A stretch of 64,000 bases of DNA, taken from the NCBI RefSeq assembly GCF_000002425.4, contig NC_037270.1, forward strand, positions 341,685-405,684, read 5' to 3'. The notes beneath the pieces are model-generated. The model ran no database searches, was not told the origin of the DNA, and was given only the letters and a program-made list of their open reading frames with translations. This document shows positions 33,502 through 46,700 of the stretch, piece after piece. The translations under genes were made by a program, and so were the position numbers. Numbering within the stretch: position 1 is the stretch's first letter; the number at the start of each line of letters is the position of its first letter. The stretch is from Physcomitrium patens. Its lineage: Eukaryota > Streptophyta > Bryopsida > Funariales > Funariaceae.

Positions 33502-35385
33502 ATGGAAAACGAAAATAAAAATTTTGAAGGATTTTTGAGAGGAGTTTCTAGTGGGGAGTCTTCTAAAGGACAAGGTATGCATATGGATCCGTCTATTGCT
33601 AGTTTGTTTCAAGCCTTCTCATTGTGAATGCAGCAACAGCAAAGCAATGATCGAAAGGAAGCTTTGGCAACCAAAGCATTACAAGCAGTGGTCAATAAAA
33701 TTGATCAATTTGATGGGAGGAATATTTCAAGGTATTTAAGATGTTATGTTCGTGAAATGGAATGAAATTGGGTTTCTTAGAAGGAAATGGTTGTACTATT
33801 TGGACTTGCCATGATACCAGAGATAAGAGACCACATTACATCGATTATGGATCGTTATGGAAATTCATGGGAGGATTCTTCACATGCATTGAAAGACGAA
33901 TATTTCTTGGAAGATGCTGATCGCGTTACTAAGAAGCTGTTTCTGGGATGGATTGAACGGCCCAATAAGAATTTGCAAGCAACAGAGCTACTAAGGGAAT
34001 TTGAGAGGCAATACTCTCAATTATTGAAGGTAGAAAAATTGACATTGGAGCCGAACAAAGTTGATCTATTTCTTCAAGCTGCTGATGGAGAATAGCAAGA
34101 AAAATTAGAACTCCTTCTTGAAGACAAAGAAGAAGATGAAGGATTGACAACGAAGTAGAAAAACGTTGAAGATGAGGTGGGGTTGCTTACAAAAAAAGAA
34201 AGGAGGAAGGATAGGAGCAATATTCCGAAAACAGTACAAGCACCCAAAGCTCCAATACGTACAACACCACCAACAATGACTACAGTTCAACCTTCCACAT
34301 CCTTGTCAAAGAAAGCAGATATGGGTATGGAAGAAATTATACGAGGAATGCGAGATCTTCAAATCAAATTGGCAAGACTTGAAGAGAATACTTCTATAAA
34401 CAATTCGAAGAATGTTTCAAAACAAGAATATGTACAAAGATGCATTTGGTGTGATGATGCTTCACACACTAGAAAAGATTGCAATGAATTTAATAATATG
34501 ATACGGTAGGGAATTATTTGCNNNNNNNNNNNNNNNNNNNNNNNNNNNNNNNNNNNNNNNNNNNNNNNNNNNNNNNNNNNNNNNNNNNNNNNNNNNNNNN
34601 NNNNNNNNNNNNNNNNNNNNNNNNNNNNNNNNNNNNNNNNNNNNNNNNNNNNNNNNNNNNNNNNNNNNNNNNNNNNNNNNNNNNNNNGTACGAAAACTAG
34701 TGAGTTTTGGGCTTCTGCCGTTTCTACAATGCAAGAAGGGAAATTACCTCGAGAAGCGTTATTGAGAACTGCAGCTACAATATGAGGAAGAACAGGTTGG
34801 GAGGATCCCGTTGAGTCTCTTTCAGTTCATGCATATATTGCTAAGAGCCAACATGAAGCTTTGATGGAAGAAAAAAGGCGAGGAAATTTTGATGATACTA
34901 GAGAAGGAAATTCTTTTAAGAAACAAACTCGAGGAGACAAGGCTGGGGAGGCAGCTTCACAAGAATTGCCTGTAAAGGATACCTCAGCATCATTGGGAGA
35001 AAAAACAACGGAGACAGAAGATAAGGGCAAATCAATTGCTTATAAGCTACTTTCTGACATTGAAGCGGCAACAAATTTGAAAGGGGTGTTGGAAGAAGGT
35101 ATATTAAACGCTAAGGTAGAATTCACATTGAAAGAAGTCTTGGAAATTGGAAAGAAGGAGTTTCATGATGTTATCATTGACAGCATTAAGCGAAAGAGGC
35201 AATTAATGAGCGAAACTGGAATGAGTCATGCTATTGATGCAAGAATATATAGAGATGAAGAAGAGGTTGATAGTGGTTACAAGCAACCAACAAATGAAAA
35301 GAATGGATATAATCAGCATGTACATTTCGAAGATTCTAGTGACAAGGAAATGGAAACTTTGAGCCATTATACTCGAAAGTATTAG
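33502..35385 (+). pseudogene. Element F gag and gag-PR linker
   Basis: The frame from ATG 33,502 ('MENENKNFEGF') continues in phase to 34,509 despite stops near 33,628, 33,764, 33,778, 34,093, 34,156 and 34,507. Capsid-like part: 'FGLAMIPEIRDHITSIMDRYGNSWED' and 'NLQATELLREFERQYSQL'. A zinc knuckle 'CIWCDDASHTRKDC' (C-x2-C-x4-H-x4-C) lies near 34,443-34,484. An unsequenced gap (34,522-34,687) interrupts it. After the gap 34,861-35,385 encodes a charged linker ending 'NAKVEFTLKEVLEIGKKEFHDVI', like linker domains of fungal gypsy polyproteins. R has the same stops at the equivalents of 34,093 and 34,156. Confidence 0.82.
34522..34687. other. Assembly gap (166 N)
   Basis: A run of 166 N inside F gag. 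The equivalent interval in R (49,585-49,750) is exactly 166 bases, so the gap was either sized by alignment or the bases were masked. Confidence 0.99.
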
Positions 35386-35880
35386 GCGAGAGCAACTACT
35401 GAGATATTGGTGAAAGTAGGAGATATAGAAGAACTTATTGTTGCTTTAATCGACCATGGTACTGAAATAAATCTCATGTCTAAAGATTTTATAAGAAGCA
35501 AAAATGGCCAATTGATATGGAACATGGATGGGCAATACGAGCAGCTAATAACACACGGGATGAATTATACAAAGCTTGTTCGGATGTCAAAGTTCGAATT
35601 GGAGATGTTGCGATGGAACAACATTTCTTTGTTCAGGATACAACGTCTTATCCGTTGATTTTAGGACAACCTTATATCACGGCAACACGGAGGAAAACAA
35701 AGGTACTTGACGATGGTTCTGCTTATGCAAGGGTACGGAGCGAAGATGGGAGGAAAGCTGTACAATTTCTAACAGTACCTCCTAACCATGAAGGAATCGA
35801 GATAGGTTGAGGGAGAAACCATTGCCAAAGATTGTTGAAGGATTTAAGGATTTTGAGGAGGTACCACTGTAAAGCGAGGT
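35386..35880 (+). pseudogene. Element F protease
   Basis: 'VGDIEELIVALIDHGTEINLMS' at 35,410-35,475 is the retropepsin active-site loop with DHG in place of D-S/T-G. A one-base shift near 35,490-35,520 moves the reading to the frame with 'WAIRAANNTRDELYKACSDVKVRIGD' and 'HFFVQDTTSYPLILGQPYI'. Ends near a TAA at 35,869. Retropepsin would cut the polyprotein in the particle; this copy is broken. Confidence 0.8.
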
Positions 35881-38070
35881 TATGAAGGTACAAAAGAGGA
35901 GGTACTCTCGCGAGATGAAGGTGCCTTTGATGCGAGTTTTATTGGTATATTGGATAATGGAAATATTATGTATAAAAAAGTTGATGATTTTAAAAGAAAA
36001 GAAAGAAAAAGATTATATAATATTGAAGGACAGTTACGCAAGATAGGTACATTGCATGATAATGAGAGGATTTTGGATGTTTATGAAGAAAATGGACTGG
36101 AAGATTCATTGGAATTGATTACATCTATTGGGTTAGGGGATAATGATAAGATTGTTGAGATTCATTCGAGAGAGGTTTATACCATGCTTGAATCTTTTCA
36201 AGCACAGAAAGTCACAGTAGAGACGAGATAAAAAATGGCAGATAAGAAGGTAATGCTTGTTGCCGGACCATTACCAGAGGATTCTAAAGAACAAATGGGA
36301 GAAGCATCAAAAGAAGTAAGTTTAAGAGATCCAATGAGTATTGGACATCAGTTTACTGAAGAGACTTTTGAAGAATTGAAAATTGGTTCTGATGGTTCTT
36401 TATTGCCGGAGGAAATTTCTTGCTTCAAAAAGATGGCTAAACAAGGTAGATCGTTTGCCTTCGAATCTCATGAAATTAGGTGTGTGGATCCAAATATTAT
36501 AACACCTATGGTAATCTTCACTGTACCGCATGTACCTTGGAATCTAAGACTGATTCTAGTACCGAGGGCACATTTACCTAAATTGGTGGAACTATTGAAA
36601 GAAAAGATAAAGATGAAAATATTAGAACCTTCATTTGCGTCGTATTCTAGTCGATGGTTTGCGGTACCTAAGAAGAATGGGTCACTACGGTTTATTCAAG
36701 ATATGCAACCGATGAATACTGTAACTGTGAAGAATACAGGAATTGGACCTTTTGTGGATGAATTTGCTGAGGCGTTTGCTGGAAGGGCGATCTATTCAAT
36801 GGGTGATTTGTATTCAGGTTATGGTCAATTTCAACTTGCCCAAGGAAGTAGAGATATGACAACGATGAGGACACCGCTTAGATTGGTTAGAATGTGTACT
36901 CTTCCTCAAGGCTCGACCAACTAAGTTGCGCATATGATGAATGGGATGAATAAGGTATTGAGAGATTTTATTTCGGAAAAGACTATGCCTTTTCTGGATG
37001 ATGTTCCTATAAAAGGGTGTAGAGAAGGAGACAAGGATGAAACTTTAGATACGAGGGGGTGTCGCAGATATGTTGTTGATCATATACAAGATTGTGAAAA
37101 GATTTTAACTCGGCTTGGAGAAGTTCATCTTACATTATCGGGTATGAAGTCCGTATTTGGAGTGCGAGAGGTTGTAATTGTTGGACATTTATGCGGATCT
37201 TACGGAAGAAAACCAGATCCGACTAAAGTTGATGCAATTGGAAGGATGAAAGAGGATTGTGATTCTTTAACAGAGGTTCACAGGTTTTTGGGTGCATGTG
37301 TATTTTATCAAATCTGGATCCTTCATTTTGCTCACATAGCGGATCCATTATATGAACTGTTACGCAAGGGTTATCGATTTAAATGGCAAGAAAGGCATAT
37401 TCAGGCAATGCAAAAATTGAAGAATTTATTGATGTCACCTCCAATATTGAGGAAGGTTGATTATAAGTGCAATAGACCAGTGATTCTTATTGTAGACGCT
37501 AATCCAATTGCCGTTGGATGGGCGGTGGGTCAAGATGATTCGAATGGGAGTAGATTTGCAGTTCGATTTGGGGCTAAAGTTTTAAGTATTTGTCAGCGTG
37601 TATATTCGCAAGTCAAAAGAGTACTTTGGGGAGTCGTTTCGGCTATGAAAGCTGAAAAGGACTATTTGATTGGAGCAGTAGTAGTAATTGAAACAGATTG
37701 CTTGCCATTGCTTGGAATGATTATTAACTGTTCAACGCCAGATATTGCAATGTTGAGATGGATTGCTTATATTAAGTCACTAAATTCAGAATTTAAGCAT
37801 ATCACTAGAAAGGACAATTTAGTAGCAGACATGCTATCTCGAGCAAGATACGAGAGGGAGGACGAAATGGTTGAAGACATTGATGATGTCGGATTGAAAT
37901 TCTATTCAATATCAAATCTCAACATAGAAGACAAGCTATTTCTTGAAGAATCTTATGAAGGAGAATTATTGGATATTGGTCATTATTTGAATACCTTGAC
38001 TAAGCAGGGGAATTGGTCTACAGAAAAATTCAAACAAATAAGAAAAAAAGCATATGGATTTTTACTTTGA
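35881..38070 (+). pseudogene. Element F linker, reverse transcriptase and RNase H
   Basis: 35,950-36,231 is the pre-RT linker; then stops at 36,229 (TAA) and 36,922 (TAA) divide the RT. RT: 'FAVPKKNGSLRFIQDMQPMNTVT', 'AIYSMGDLYSGYGQFQL', 'MRTPLRLVRMCTLPQGSTN', and the catalytic motif 'FLDD' at about 36,990. Thumb/connection: 'VVIVGHLCGSYGRKPDPTKVDAI', 'LTEVHRFLGACVFYQIWI'. RNase H: 'LIVDANPIAVGWAVGQ', 'IETDCLPLLGMI', 'DNLVADMLSRARY'. The F(I/L)DD-V-P-I-K-G context and the GH(x)C...GR-x-PD segment are hallmarks I associate with fungal gypsy elements. Ends at TGA 38,068, a CGA in A. Confidence 0.88.
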
Positions 38071-39353
38071 GATGGATTCTTATGGAAGAGACCGAAGAAA
38101 AGAATTGGAATGCCACAACAAGTGATAGGCAAAAGGGAAGAAAGACTAAAATTATTAAAGGAGTTTCATGATAGTTTAGGGGCAGGGCATAGAGGAATCT
38201 GGGCTACTTTTGCTAAACTCAAGGAACGATATTGGTGGAAAAATATGTATCGAGTTGTGCTCTCATTTGTAGAGTCATGTGAAATCTGTCAATCGTATTC
38301 TAATATCCGAAATCAAGATGGTCTTCATTCTACGTATCCTCTGGCTATTCATTTTAAATGGGTTGTTGATTTGGTTATTATGTCGGTTGGGTTATGGCAG
38401 ATGAGATATTTGATATTAGCTCGTGAAGATTTATCAAATCAAGTAGAAGGAAGAGCATTGAAGATAAAATCGACAAAGGGAATTTGTAGGTTTTTGCTTG
38501 AAGATGTCATTTGCCGTTACGGGTGCGTAGGAAAAATCACTGCAGATCGTGGAGAATTAAATGCACAAGAAGCTCGTAAGTTCTTTGAAAATGTGGAGTT
38601 AAACTATCACTGACTACTGCTTATAATCCGGAAGGGAATGCAAAAAGCGAACGCGGTCACCCGCCGATTGTGAAAGAATTAGTTAAAGTTTATAATGGGA
38701 AAGTTTGAGAGTGGCCACGGCTATTGTCATTTGCATTATGGACTGATCAAACTACACATAATTCGGTGACAGGATATATGTCAATACAACTTATGACAGG
38801 TCAAAAACCAATTATGCCGATCGAAGAAAAGGTACTTATTTGGAATATGCTCCCATGGGAAGATGGATTGACAAGAGAAGAACTTCTGGCTATTAGGATT
38901 CGACAATTGGAGCAAAGAACGGAAGATGTCCAGATAGCATTGAGAAGGTTAAAAAGAGCAAGGTTACAAAACAAGGTGCAATTCGATAAGCAACATCGAT
39001 TGAGACCAAAAGCAATCGAGGAAGGTGACTGGGTACTTGTTTATGACAATAGTCTAGATAATTAACATAGTACTTTGCGGAAATTTTCAAAACGTTGGTT
39101 TGGACCATATGTTGTAACAACTGTTCATGATAATGCGACTTACTCATTACGGGAGTTAGATGGTACAAAATTGAAAATACCAATTGCAGGGAAGCGAGTA
39201 AAAATATTTAAACGAAGACACGCAGAGATGAATATGAAAGACCTTATTGAAGGTATAGACATTCAGCAGCAAGAAGATGAAAGATATTTGGATAATGAAG
39301 GTGACGAAGACGAACTGGACAAAGACATAGAAGATATATTCTCAATCAAATAG
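38071..39353 (+). pseudogene. Element F integrase
   Basis: Zinc finger: 'FHDSLGAGHRG' then 'SCEICQ' (H-x7-H, C-x2-C). Core: Asp in 'WVVDLV', Asp in 'ITADRGELNAQEA', then a frameshift near 38,600, and Glu in the 'NPEGNAKSERGH' segment, so D-D-E is present but split. A stop near 38,706 and TAA 39,063 break the C-terminal part. 'KRWFGPYVVTTVHDNATYSLREL' is a GPY/F-like module. It ends in a basic segment and an acidic tail; no chromodomain. R is almost identical here. Confidence 0.85.
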
Positions 39354-39394
39354 AAATTGGATAAATTGATGCATATCGGAGGATGCACAAGTTC

Positions 39395-39406
39395 AGAGAG
39401 GGTGGA
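39395..39406 (+). other. Element F polypurine tract
   Basis: AGAGAGGGTGGA immediately before the 3' LTR start TGTCGTGTTG. The same tract is seen on the minus strand of R at 43,783-43,794. Confidence 0.85.
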
Positions 39407-40747
39407 TGTCGTGTTGTAACACGAGTATACAGTGAAAATAAAAAGAAAGGGGAATTTTATTAATATTCAGTTACCTCGAATATTGGGAGCATCGACCAAC
39501 TCCAGGACAAATACTGAGTGGTCAGGTTCAGTCACTCCGTTACAGTCTGCCGGAGCATACTGAAATGCTCCATTCGATTCCAATAACGGGAGTCAGCAGG
39601 AAGAGAAGGATCAATTCACACGACGGGTTCGAGGAGCCAATTGGATCCAATTTCGATAATCCAATCCGGGTCTTCTTATCCAATATGAGACCTGAATTGG
39701 CCGGTCAACCCAATGCAGTCTAATTACGGGAAATCCAGGTCTTACTACGGGTCTTAGCCAATCTGACGCGAGGACCAATTTGACCCAATTACGGGAACAT
39801 CCAGGTTACTACTGGCATCTTTCCCAATATAGGACCTGAATTTGTCGGGCGACTCAATGTGGTCCCGATTACGGGGTTCGATTCTGTTTCAGGCTGTCCT
39901 ATTCTCTGTGCCGTTTCAAGGAACGTTGTTTTCGGTAAATTGATTTCTTAAAGGTAAAAATGGAGGAAAAAGCTTGACGGCGAGAGTCAATTTCGGATCC
40001 AAGCTTGATGTGGGAGCCAATTCCGGATCTAAGACGGAAGATTGAAGAAATTCAGAGGATAAGGTTAGGGGGGATATAGTTTTGAGGGGTGATGTTTTTT
40101 TTTTCGGGGGAATCGGGGGAGGGAGCTAGTTTTTAAGCTTCTGCAAGGTTACCAGTTCGGTTTTCATTGGAGGTTTTTGGAAGATTAAGGGAATTAGAGA
40201 GAGGAGCTTCATGCTTCGGGTTGGGGAAGGAAAGACATAGAATTTGGATTTTTCTTCTTCGTAGAGTTTTGGGAAGACTGAGGCAATCGCTGTTGAAGTC
40301 AGTGTTGTAATGGTGAATCGAGATTTTTAAATGAAGTGGATTTGAATACTCTTGACTGTTTTATAAAATCGAGTTACGTCTGTGATTGAAGGATTAAAGG
40401 GGTGTCTATTGGATTGAGTATGCGGAGTAAATGAAATTTATTAGGTTAATCTAACAGGACAGTCAGTGGATACAAGATCGTATGTACAAAGGGGTATTGA
40501 AGATTAACAGTTTGGGTTGTTCGGGGTTCTTTGTAACGTCTAGAGACCTATCGGCTGGGGCAAAAATAAATAAGACTTGGACAAGCAGTCGAAGAACATT
40601 CGTATAGATTTACGGTACATTGTTGCAGTTGTTTATATTCCAGCAGTCAAAAACTGATAGACTGCTTGACTATCGGCAAATCTTCATACTACCTTCTACA
40701 GCCAGACGCCCGGCGCGTTCTCGAGGAGGAAAGCACATAATACGACA
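39407..40747 (+). repeat. Element F 3' LTR
   Basis: TGTCGTGTTGTAACACGAG...CACATAATACGACA, pairing with 32,088-33,430. Near its end a 21-bp stretch is the inverted copy of sequence just past the insertion site, because F landed in an opposite-facing LTR of the same family. Confidence 0.9.
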
Positions 40748-40751
40748 GCGT

Positions 40752-40857
40752 CTGGCTGTAGAAGGTAGTATGGAGATTCGCCAGTAGTGAAGCAGTCTAT
40801 TAGTTTTTGACTGTTAGAATAATAACGATTGTAAGAATATACCATGAATCTATACGG
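40752..40857 (-). repeat. Element R 3' LTR, second piece
   Basis: Starts CTGGCTGTAGAAGGTAGTATGG and ends CTATACGG. It continues 32,046-32,087 and is continued by 42,187, as shown by the unbroken LTR at 50,879-50,995. Confidence 0.85.
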
Positions 40858-42182
40858 TGTCGTATTATGTGCTTTCTTGCTCGAGAATGCGTCGGGCGTC
40901 TGGCTGTAGAAAGTAGTATGGAGATTCACCGATAGTCAAGCAGTCTATCAGTTTTCACTGGTGGAATATAAACGACTGCTACAATGTACCGTAAATCTAT
41001 ACGGATTCTCTTCGACTGCTTGTCGAAGTCCTTTTTGCCTGAGCCGGTAGGTCTCTAAACGTTTCAAAGAACTCCAAACAACCCAAACTGTTAATCTTCA
41101 ATACCGCTTTGTACTTACGATCTTGTATCCGCTGACTGACTTGTTAGATTAACCCCATAAATTTCATTCACTCCGCATACTCAATCCTATAGATACCGTT
41201 TTAATCCTTCAATCAGAGACGTAACTCGATTTTACAAAACAGTCAAGAGTATTCAAACCCACTTCATTAAAAATCCTGATTCACTATTACAATATTGACT
41301 TCAGCAGCGATTGCCTCAATCTTCCCAAAACTCTACGAAGAAAAAAAATCCAAATTCTATGTCTTTTTTTTCCCGACCCGAAGCATGAAGCTCCTCTCTC
41401 TAATCCCCTTGATCTTCAAAAACCTCCTATGAAAACCGAACTAGTAACCTTGCCAAAACTTGAAAAAACCCCCTGATTCCCAGAGAAAAAAAAAACCCCC
41501 CTTCAAAACTATATCCCCCCTAACCTTATCCTCTAAATTTGTTCAATCTTCCGTCTTAGATCCGGAATTGGCTCCCACCGTCAAGCTTGGATTCGAAATT
41601 GGCTCTCGTCGTCAGAGCTTTCTCCTCCGTTTTTACCTTTAAGAAATCCATTTACCGAAAACAACGTCCCCTGAAACGGCATAGAGAACAGGATAGCCTG
41701 AAACAGAATCGAACCCCGTAATCGGGACCACATTGAGTTGCTCGACCAATTCAAGTCTCATATTCGATAAGAGTCCAGTAGTAACCTGGATGTTCCCGTA
41801 ATTGGGTCAAATTGGTCCGCGCATCAGATTGGCTAAGACCCGTAGTAAGACCTGGATTTCCCGTAATTAGACTACATTGGGTTGACCGACCAATTCAGGT
41901 CTCATATTGGATAAGAGAACCCGGATTGGATTCTCAAAATTGGATCAAATTGGCTCTTCGAACCTGTCGTGTGAATTGGCCCTTCTCTTCCTGCTGACTC
42001 TTGTTATTGGAATCAAACGGAGCATTTCAGTATGCCCCGGCTGACTGTTACACAGCGACTGAACCTGACCACTCTGTATTTGCACTGGAGTTGGTCGATG
42101 CTCCCAATATTCGAGGTAACTGAATATTAATAAAATTCCCCTTTTTTTTTATTTTCACTGTATACTCGTGTTACAACACACA
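40858..42182 (-). mobile_element. Solo LTR S1 of the NCGT gypsy family
   Basis: TGTCGTATTATGTGC...GTGTTACAACACACA with exact 4-bp duplications ACGG at 40,854-40,857 and 42,183-42,186. The unbroken target TAAACGGATGCCCC is at about 50,987 in R's 5' LTR. 1,325 bp, close in size and sequence to the LTRs of F. One base is missing in the right terminus. Confidence 0.9.
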
Positions 42183-42186
42183 ACGG

Positions 42187-43782
42187 ATGCTCCTTCGACT
42201 GCTCGCCGAAGTCTTTTTTGTCCTGGCTAGTAGGTCTCTAAACATTATAGAGAACCCCGAACAACCCAAACTGTTAATCTTCGATACCACTTTGTACTCA
42301 CAATCTTGTATCCACTGACTGTCTCATTAGATTAATCCAACAAATTTCACTCACTCCGCATACTCAATCCTATAGACACCTTTTTAATTCTCTAATCATA
42401 GACGTAACTCTAATTTTACAAAACAGTCAAGAGTGATCACGTCCACTTCATTAAAAATCCCGATTCACCATTACAACACTGACTTTAGCAACGATTGCCT
42501 CAGTCTTCCCAAAACCCTTTGAAGAAGAAAAATCCAATTCTCCGTCTTTTCTTCTCCGACCTGAAGCATGAAGCTCCTCTCTAATCCCCTTGATCTTCAA
42601 AAAACTCCAATGAAACACAACTAGTAACCTTGAAAAGAGCTTGAAGCTAGCTCTTCGATCCAAAATCCCCCCCCCCCCTCCCCCAATCTTAAAAAAAAAA
42701 CCCCTCAAAAACTTATTCTCCCCCTAACCTTATCCTCTGAATTTCTTCAATCTTCCGTCTTGGATCCGAAATTGGCTCCCATCGTCAGAGCTTAGATTCG
42801 AAATTGGCTCCAGTCGTCAGAGCTTTTCTCCTCCGATTTTACCTTTAAGAGATCCATTTACCGAAAACAACGTTCCTTGAAACGGCACAGAGAATAGGAT
42901 AGCCTGAAATAGAATCGAAATCCCGTACTCGGGTCCACATTGAGTCGCCCGACCAATTCAGGTCTCATATTGGGTAAGATGCTCGTAGTAACCTTGATGT
43001 TTGTGTAATTGGGTCCAATTGGTCCTCGCGTCAGATTAGCTAAGGCCCGTAATAAGACCTGGATTTTCCCGTAATTAGACTGCATTGGGTTGCCCGGCCA
43101 ATTCAGGTCTCATATTGGATAAGAGGACCCGTAGTAATGTGGATGTTTGCGTAATTGGGTCCAATTGGTCCTCGCGTCAGATTGGCTAAGGCCTGTAGTA
43201 AGACTTGGATTTTTTCATAATTAGACTGCATTGGGTTGCCCGACCAATTCAGGTTTCATATTGGATAAGATGCCCATAGTAACCTGGATTTTTCCGTAAT
43301 TAGACTGCATTGGGTTGCCTGGCCAATTCAAGTCTCATATTGGATAAGATACCCGTAGTAACTTGGATTTTTCCGTAATTAGACTGCATTGGGTTGCTCG
43401 ACCAATTAAGGTCTCATATTGGATAAGAGTCCAGTAGTAAGACCCGGATTTCCCCGTAATTAGACTGCATTGGGTTGCCCGATCAATTCAGGTCTCATAT
43501 TGGGTAAGAGGATCCGGATTGGATTCTCGAAATTGGATCCAATTGGCTCTTCGAACCAGGCTCACCCGTTCCATGAATTGGTCCTTTCCTTTCTTGCTGA
43601 CTCCCGTTATTGGAATCGAACGAATTCAGTATGCCCCGGCTGACTGTAACGGGGTGATTGAACCTGGCCACTCAGTATTTGTACTGGAGTTGGTCGTTGC
43701 TCCCAATATTCGAGGTAACTGAATATTAATAAAATTCCCCTTTCTTTTTATTTTCACTGTATACTCGTGTTACAACACGACA
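42187..43782 (-). repeat. Element R 3' LTR, main piece
   Basis: Ends GTTACAACACGACA. It is a mosaic: up to about 42,764 it differs from R's 5' LTR by several percent; 42,765-43,747 matches 51,568-52,550 at a constant offset of 8,803 with one difference seen; the last 35-80 bases match the F LTR instead of R's own 5' LTR. Confidence 0.88.
42951..43509. repeat. Tandem repeat array in the R 3' LTR
   Basis: Six copies of a unit with (G)ACCAATTCAGGTCTCATATTGG start near 42,951, 43,096, 43,242, 43,321, 43,400 and 43,481: two units of about 146 bp followed by units of about 79-81 bp. Each includes CGTAATTAGACTGCATTGGG or CGTAATTGGGTCCAATTGG. F has only two. Confidence 0.9.
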
Positions 43783-46700
43783 TCCACCCTCTCTGAACTT
43801 GTGCATCCTCCGATATGCATCAATTTATCCAATTTCTATTTGATTGAGAATATATCTTCTATGTCTTTGTCCAGTTCGTCTTCGTCACCTTCATTATCCA
43901 AATATCTTTCATCTTCTTGCTGCTGAATGTCTATACCTTCAATAAGGTCTTCCATATTCATCTCTGCGTGTCTTCGTTTAAATATTTTTACTCGCTTCCC
44001 TGCAATTGGTATTTTCAATTTTGTACCATCTAACTCCCGTAATGAGTAAGTCGTATTATCATGAACAGTTGTTACAACATATGGTCCAAACCAACGTTTT
44101 GAAAATTTCCGCAAAGTACTATGTTAATTATCTAGACTATTGTCATAAACAAGTACCCAGTCACCTTCCTCGATTGCTTTTGGTCTCAATCGATGTTGCT
44201 TATCGAATTGCACCTTGTTTTGTAACCTTGCTCTTTTTAACCTTCTCAATGCTATTTGGACATCTTCCGTTCTTTGCTCCAATTGTCGAATCCTAATAGC
44301 CAGAAGTTCTTCTCTTGTCAATCCATCTTCCCATGGTAGCATATTCCAAATAAGTACCTTTTCTTCGATCGGCATAATTGGTTTTTGACCTGTCATAAGT
44401 TGTATTGACATATATCCTGTCACCGAATTATGTGTAGTTTGATCAGTCCATAATGCAAATGACAATAGCCGTGGCCACTCTCAAACTTTCCCATTATAAA
44501 CTTTAACTAATTCTTTCACAATCGGCGGGTGACCGCGTTCGCTTTTTGCATTCCCTTCCGGATTATAAGCAGTAGTCAGTGATAGTTTAACTCCACATTT
44601 TCAAAGAACTTACGAGCTTCTTGTGCATTTAATTCTCCACGATCTGCAGTGATTTTTCCTACGCACCCGTAACGGCAAATGACATCTTCAAGCAAAAACC
44701 TACAAATTCCCTTTGTCGATTTTATCTTCAATGCTCTTCCTTCTACTTGATTTGATAAATCTTCACGAGCTAATATCAAATATCTCATCTGCCATAACCC
44801 AACCGACATAATAACCAAATCAACAACCCATTTAAAATGAATAGCCAGAGGATACGTAGAATGAAGACCATCTTGATTTCGGATATTAGAATACGATTGA
44901 CAGATTTCACATGACTCTACAAATGAGAGCACAACTCGATACATATTTTTCCACCAATATCGTTCCTTGAGTTTAGCAAAAGTAGCCCAGATTCCTCTAT
45001 GCCCTGCCCCTAAACTATCATGAAACTCCTTTAATAATTTTAGTCTTTCTTCCCTTTTGCCTATCACTTGTTGTGGCATTCCAATTCTTTTCTTCGGTCT
45101 CTTCCATAAGAATCCATCTCAAAGTAAAAATCCATATGCTTTTTTTCTTATTTGTTTGAATTTTTCTGTAGACCAATTCCCCTGCTTAGTCAAGGTATTC
45201 AAATAATGACCAATATCCAATAATTCTCCTTCATAAGATTCTTCAAGAAATAGCTTGTCTTCTATGTTGAGATTTGATATTGAATAGAATTTCAATCCGA
45301 CATCATCAATGTCTTCAACCATTTCGTCCTCCCTCTCGTATCTTGCTCGAGATAGCATGTCTGCTACTAAATTGTCCTTTCTAGTGATATGCTTAAATTC
45401 TGAATTTAGTGACTTAATATAAGCAATCCATCTCAACATTGCAATATCTGGCGTTGAACAGTTAATAATCATTCCAAGCAATGGCAAGCAATCTGTTTCA
45501 ATTACTACTACTGCTCCAATCAAATAGTCCTTTTCAGCTTTCATAGCCGAAACGACTCCCCAAAGTACTCTTTTGACTTGCGAATATACACGCTGACAAA
45601 TACTTAAAACTTTAGCCCCAAATCGAACTGCAAATCTACTCCCATTCGAATCATCTTGACCCACCGCCCATCCAACGGCAATTGGATTAGCGTCTACAAT
45701 AAGAATCACTGGTCTATTGCACTTATAATCAACCTTCCTCAATATTGGAGGTGACATCAATAAATTCTTCAATTTTTGCATTGCCTGAATATGCCTTTCT
45801 TGCCATTTAAATCGATAACCCTTGCGTAACAGTTCATATAATGGATCCGCTATGTGAGCAAAATGAAGGATCCAGATTTGATAAAATACACATGCACCCA
45901 AAAACCTGTGAACCTCTGTTAAAGAATCACAATCCTCTTTCATCCTTCCAATTGCATCAACTTTAGTCGGATCTGGTTTTCTTCCGTAAGATCCGCATAA
46001 ATGTCCAACAATTACAACCTCTCGCACTCCAAATACGGACTTCATACCCGATAATGTAAGATGAACTTCTCCAAGCCGAGTTAAAATCTTTTCACAATCT
46101 TGTATATGATCAACAACATATCTGCGACACCCCCTCGTATCTAAAGTTTCATCCTTGTCTCCTTCTCTACACCCTTTTATAGGAACATCATCCAGAAAAG
46201 GCATAGTCTTTTCCGAAATAAAATCTCTCAATACCTTATTCATCCCATTCATCATATGCGCAACTTAGTTGGTCGAGCCTTGAGGAAGAGTACACATTCT
46301 AACCAATCTAAGCGGTGTCCTCATCGTTGTCATATCTCTACTTCCTTGGGCAAGTTGAAATTGACCATAACCTGAATACAAATCACCCATTGAATAGATC
46401 GCCCTTCCAGCAAACGCCTCAGCAAATTCATCCACAAAAGGTCCAATTCCTGTATTCTTCACAGTTACAGTATTCATCGGTTGCATATCTTGAATAAACC
46501 GTAGTGACCCATTCTTCTTAGGTACCGCAAACCATCGACTAGAATACGACGCAAATGAAGGTTCTAATATTTTCATCTTTATCTTTTCTTTCAATAGTTC
46601 CACCAATTTAGGTAAATGTGCCCTCGGTACTAGAATCAGTCTTAGATTCCAAGGTACATGCGGTACAGTGAAGATTACCATAGGTGTTATAATATTTGGA

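Larger units (their letters stand above)
32088..40747 (+). mobile_element. Element F: full-length Ty3/gypsy retrotransposon, plus strand
   Basis: 8.66 kb with two LTRs (1,343 and 1,341 bp), primer site, gag, PR, RT, RNase H, integrase and polypurine tract in order. The 4-bp duplication GCGT at 32,084-32,087 and 40,748-40,751. It is inserted in the first 42 bp of the oppositely oriented LTR of R: the sequence on both sides joins to a normal LTR end. LTRs differ by about 4-6% in the stretches I compared. Coding frames are interrupted by stops, most of them shared with R. Confidence 0.9.

Noticed and set aside
40690-40800. Palindrome with 21-bp arms (CTACCTTCTACAGCCAGAC and complement) resembling a foldback element end
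   Set aside because: Fully explained by element F having inserted near the end of an oppositely oriented LTR of the same family.
42858-43085. Identical 75-codon frames at 42,858-43,085 and 51,661-51,888
   Set aside because: Both are in LTR tandem-repeat DNA; identity reflects LTR homogenisation.
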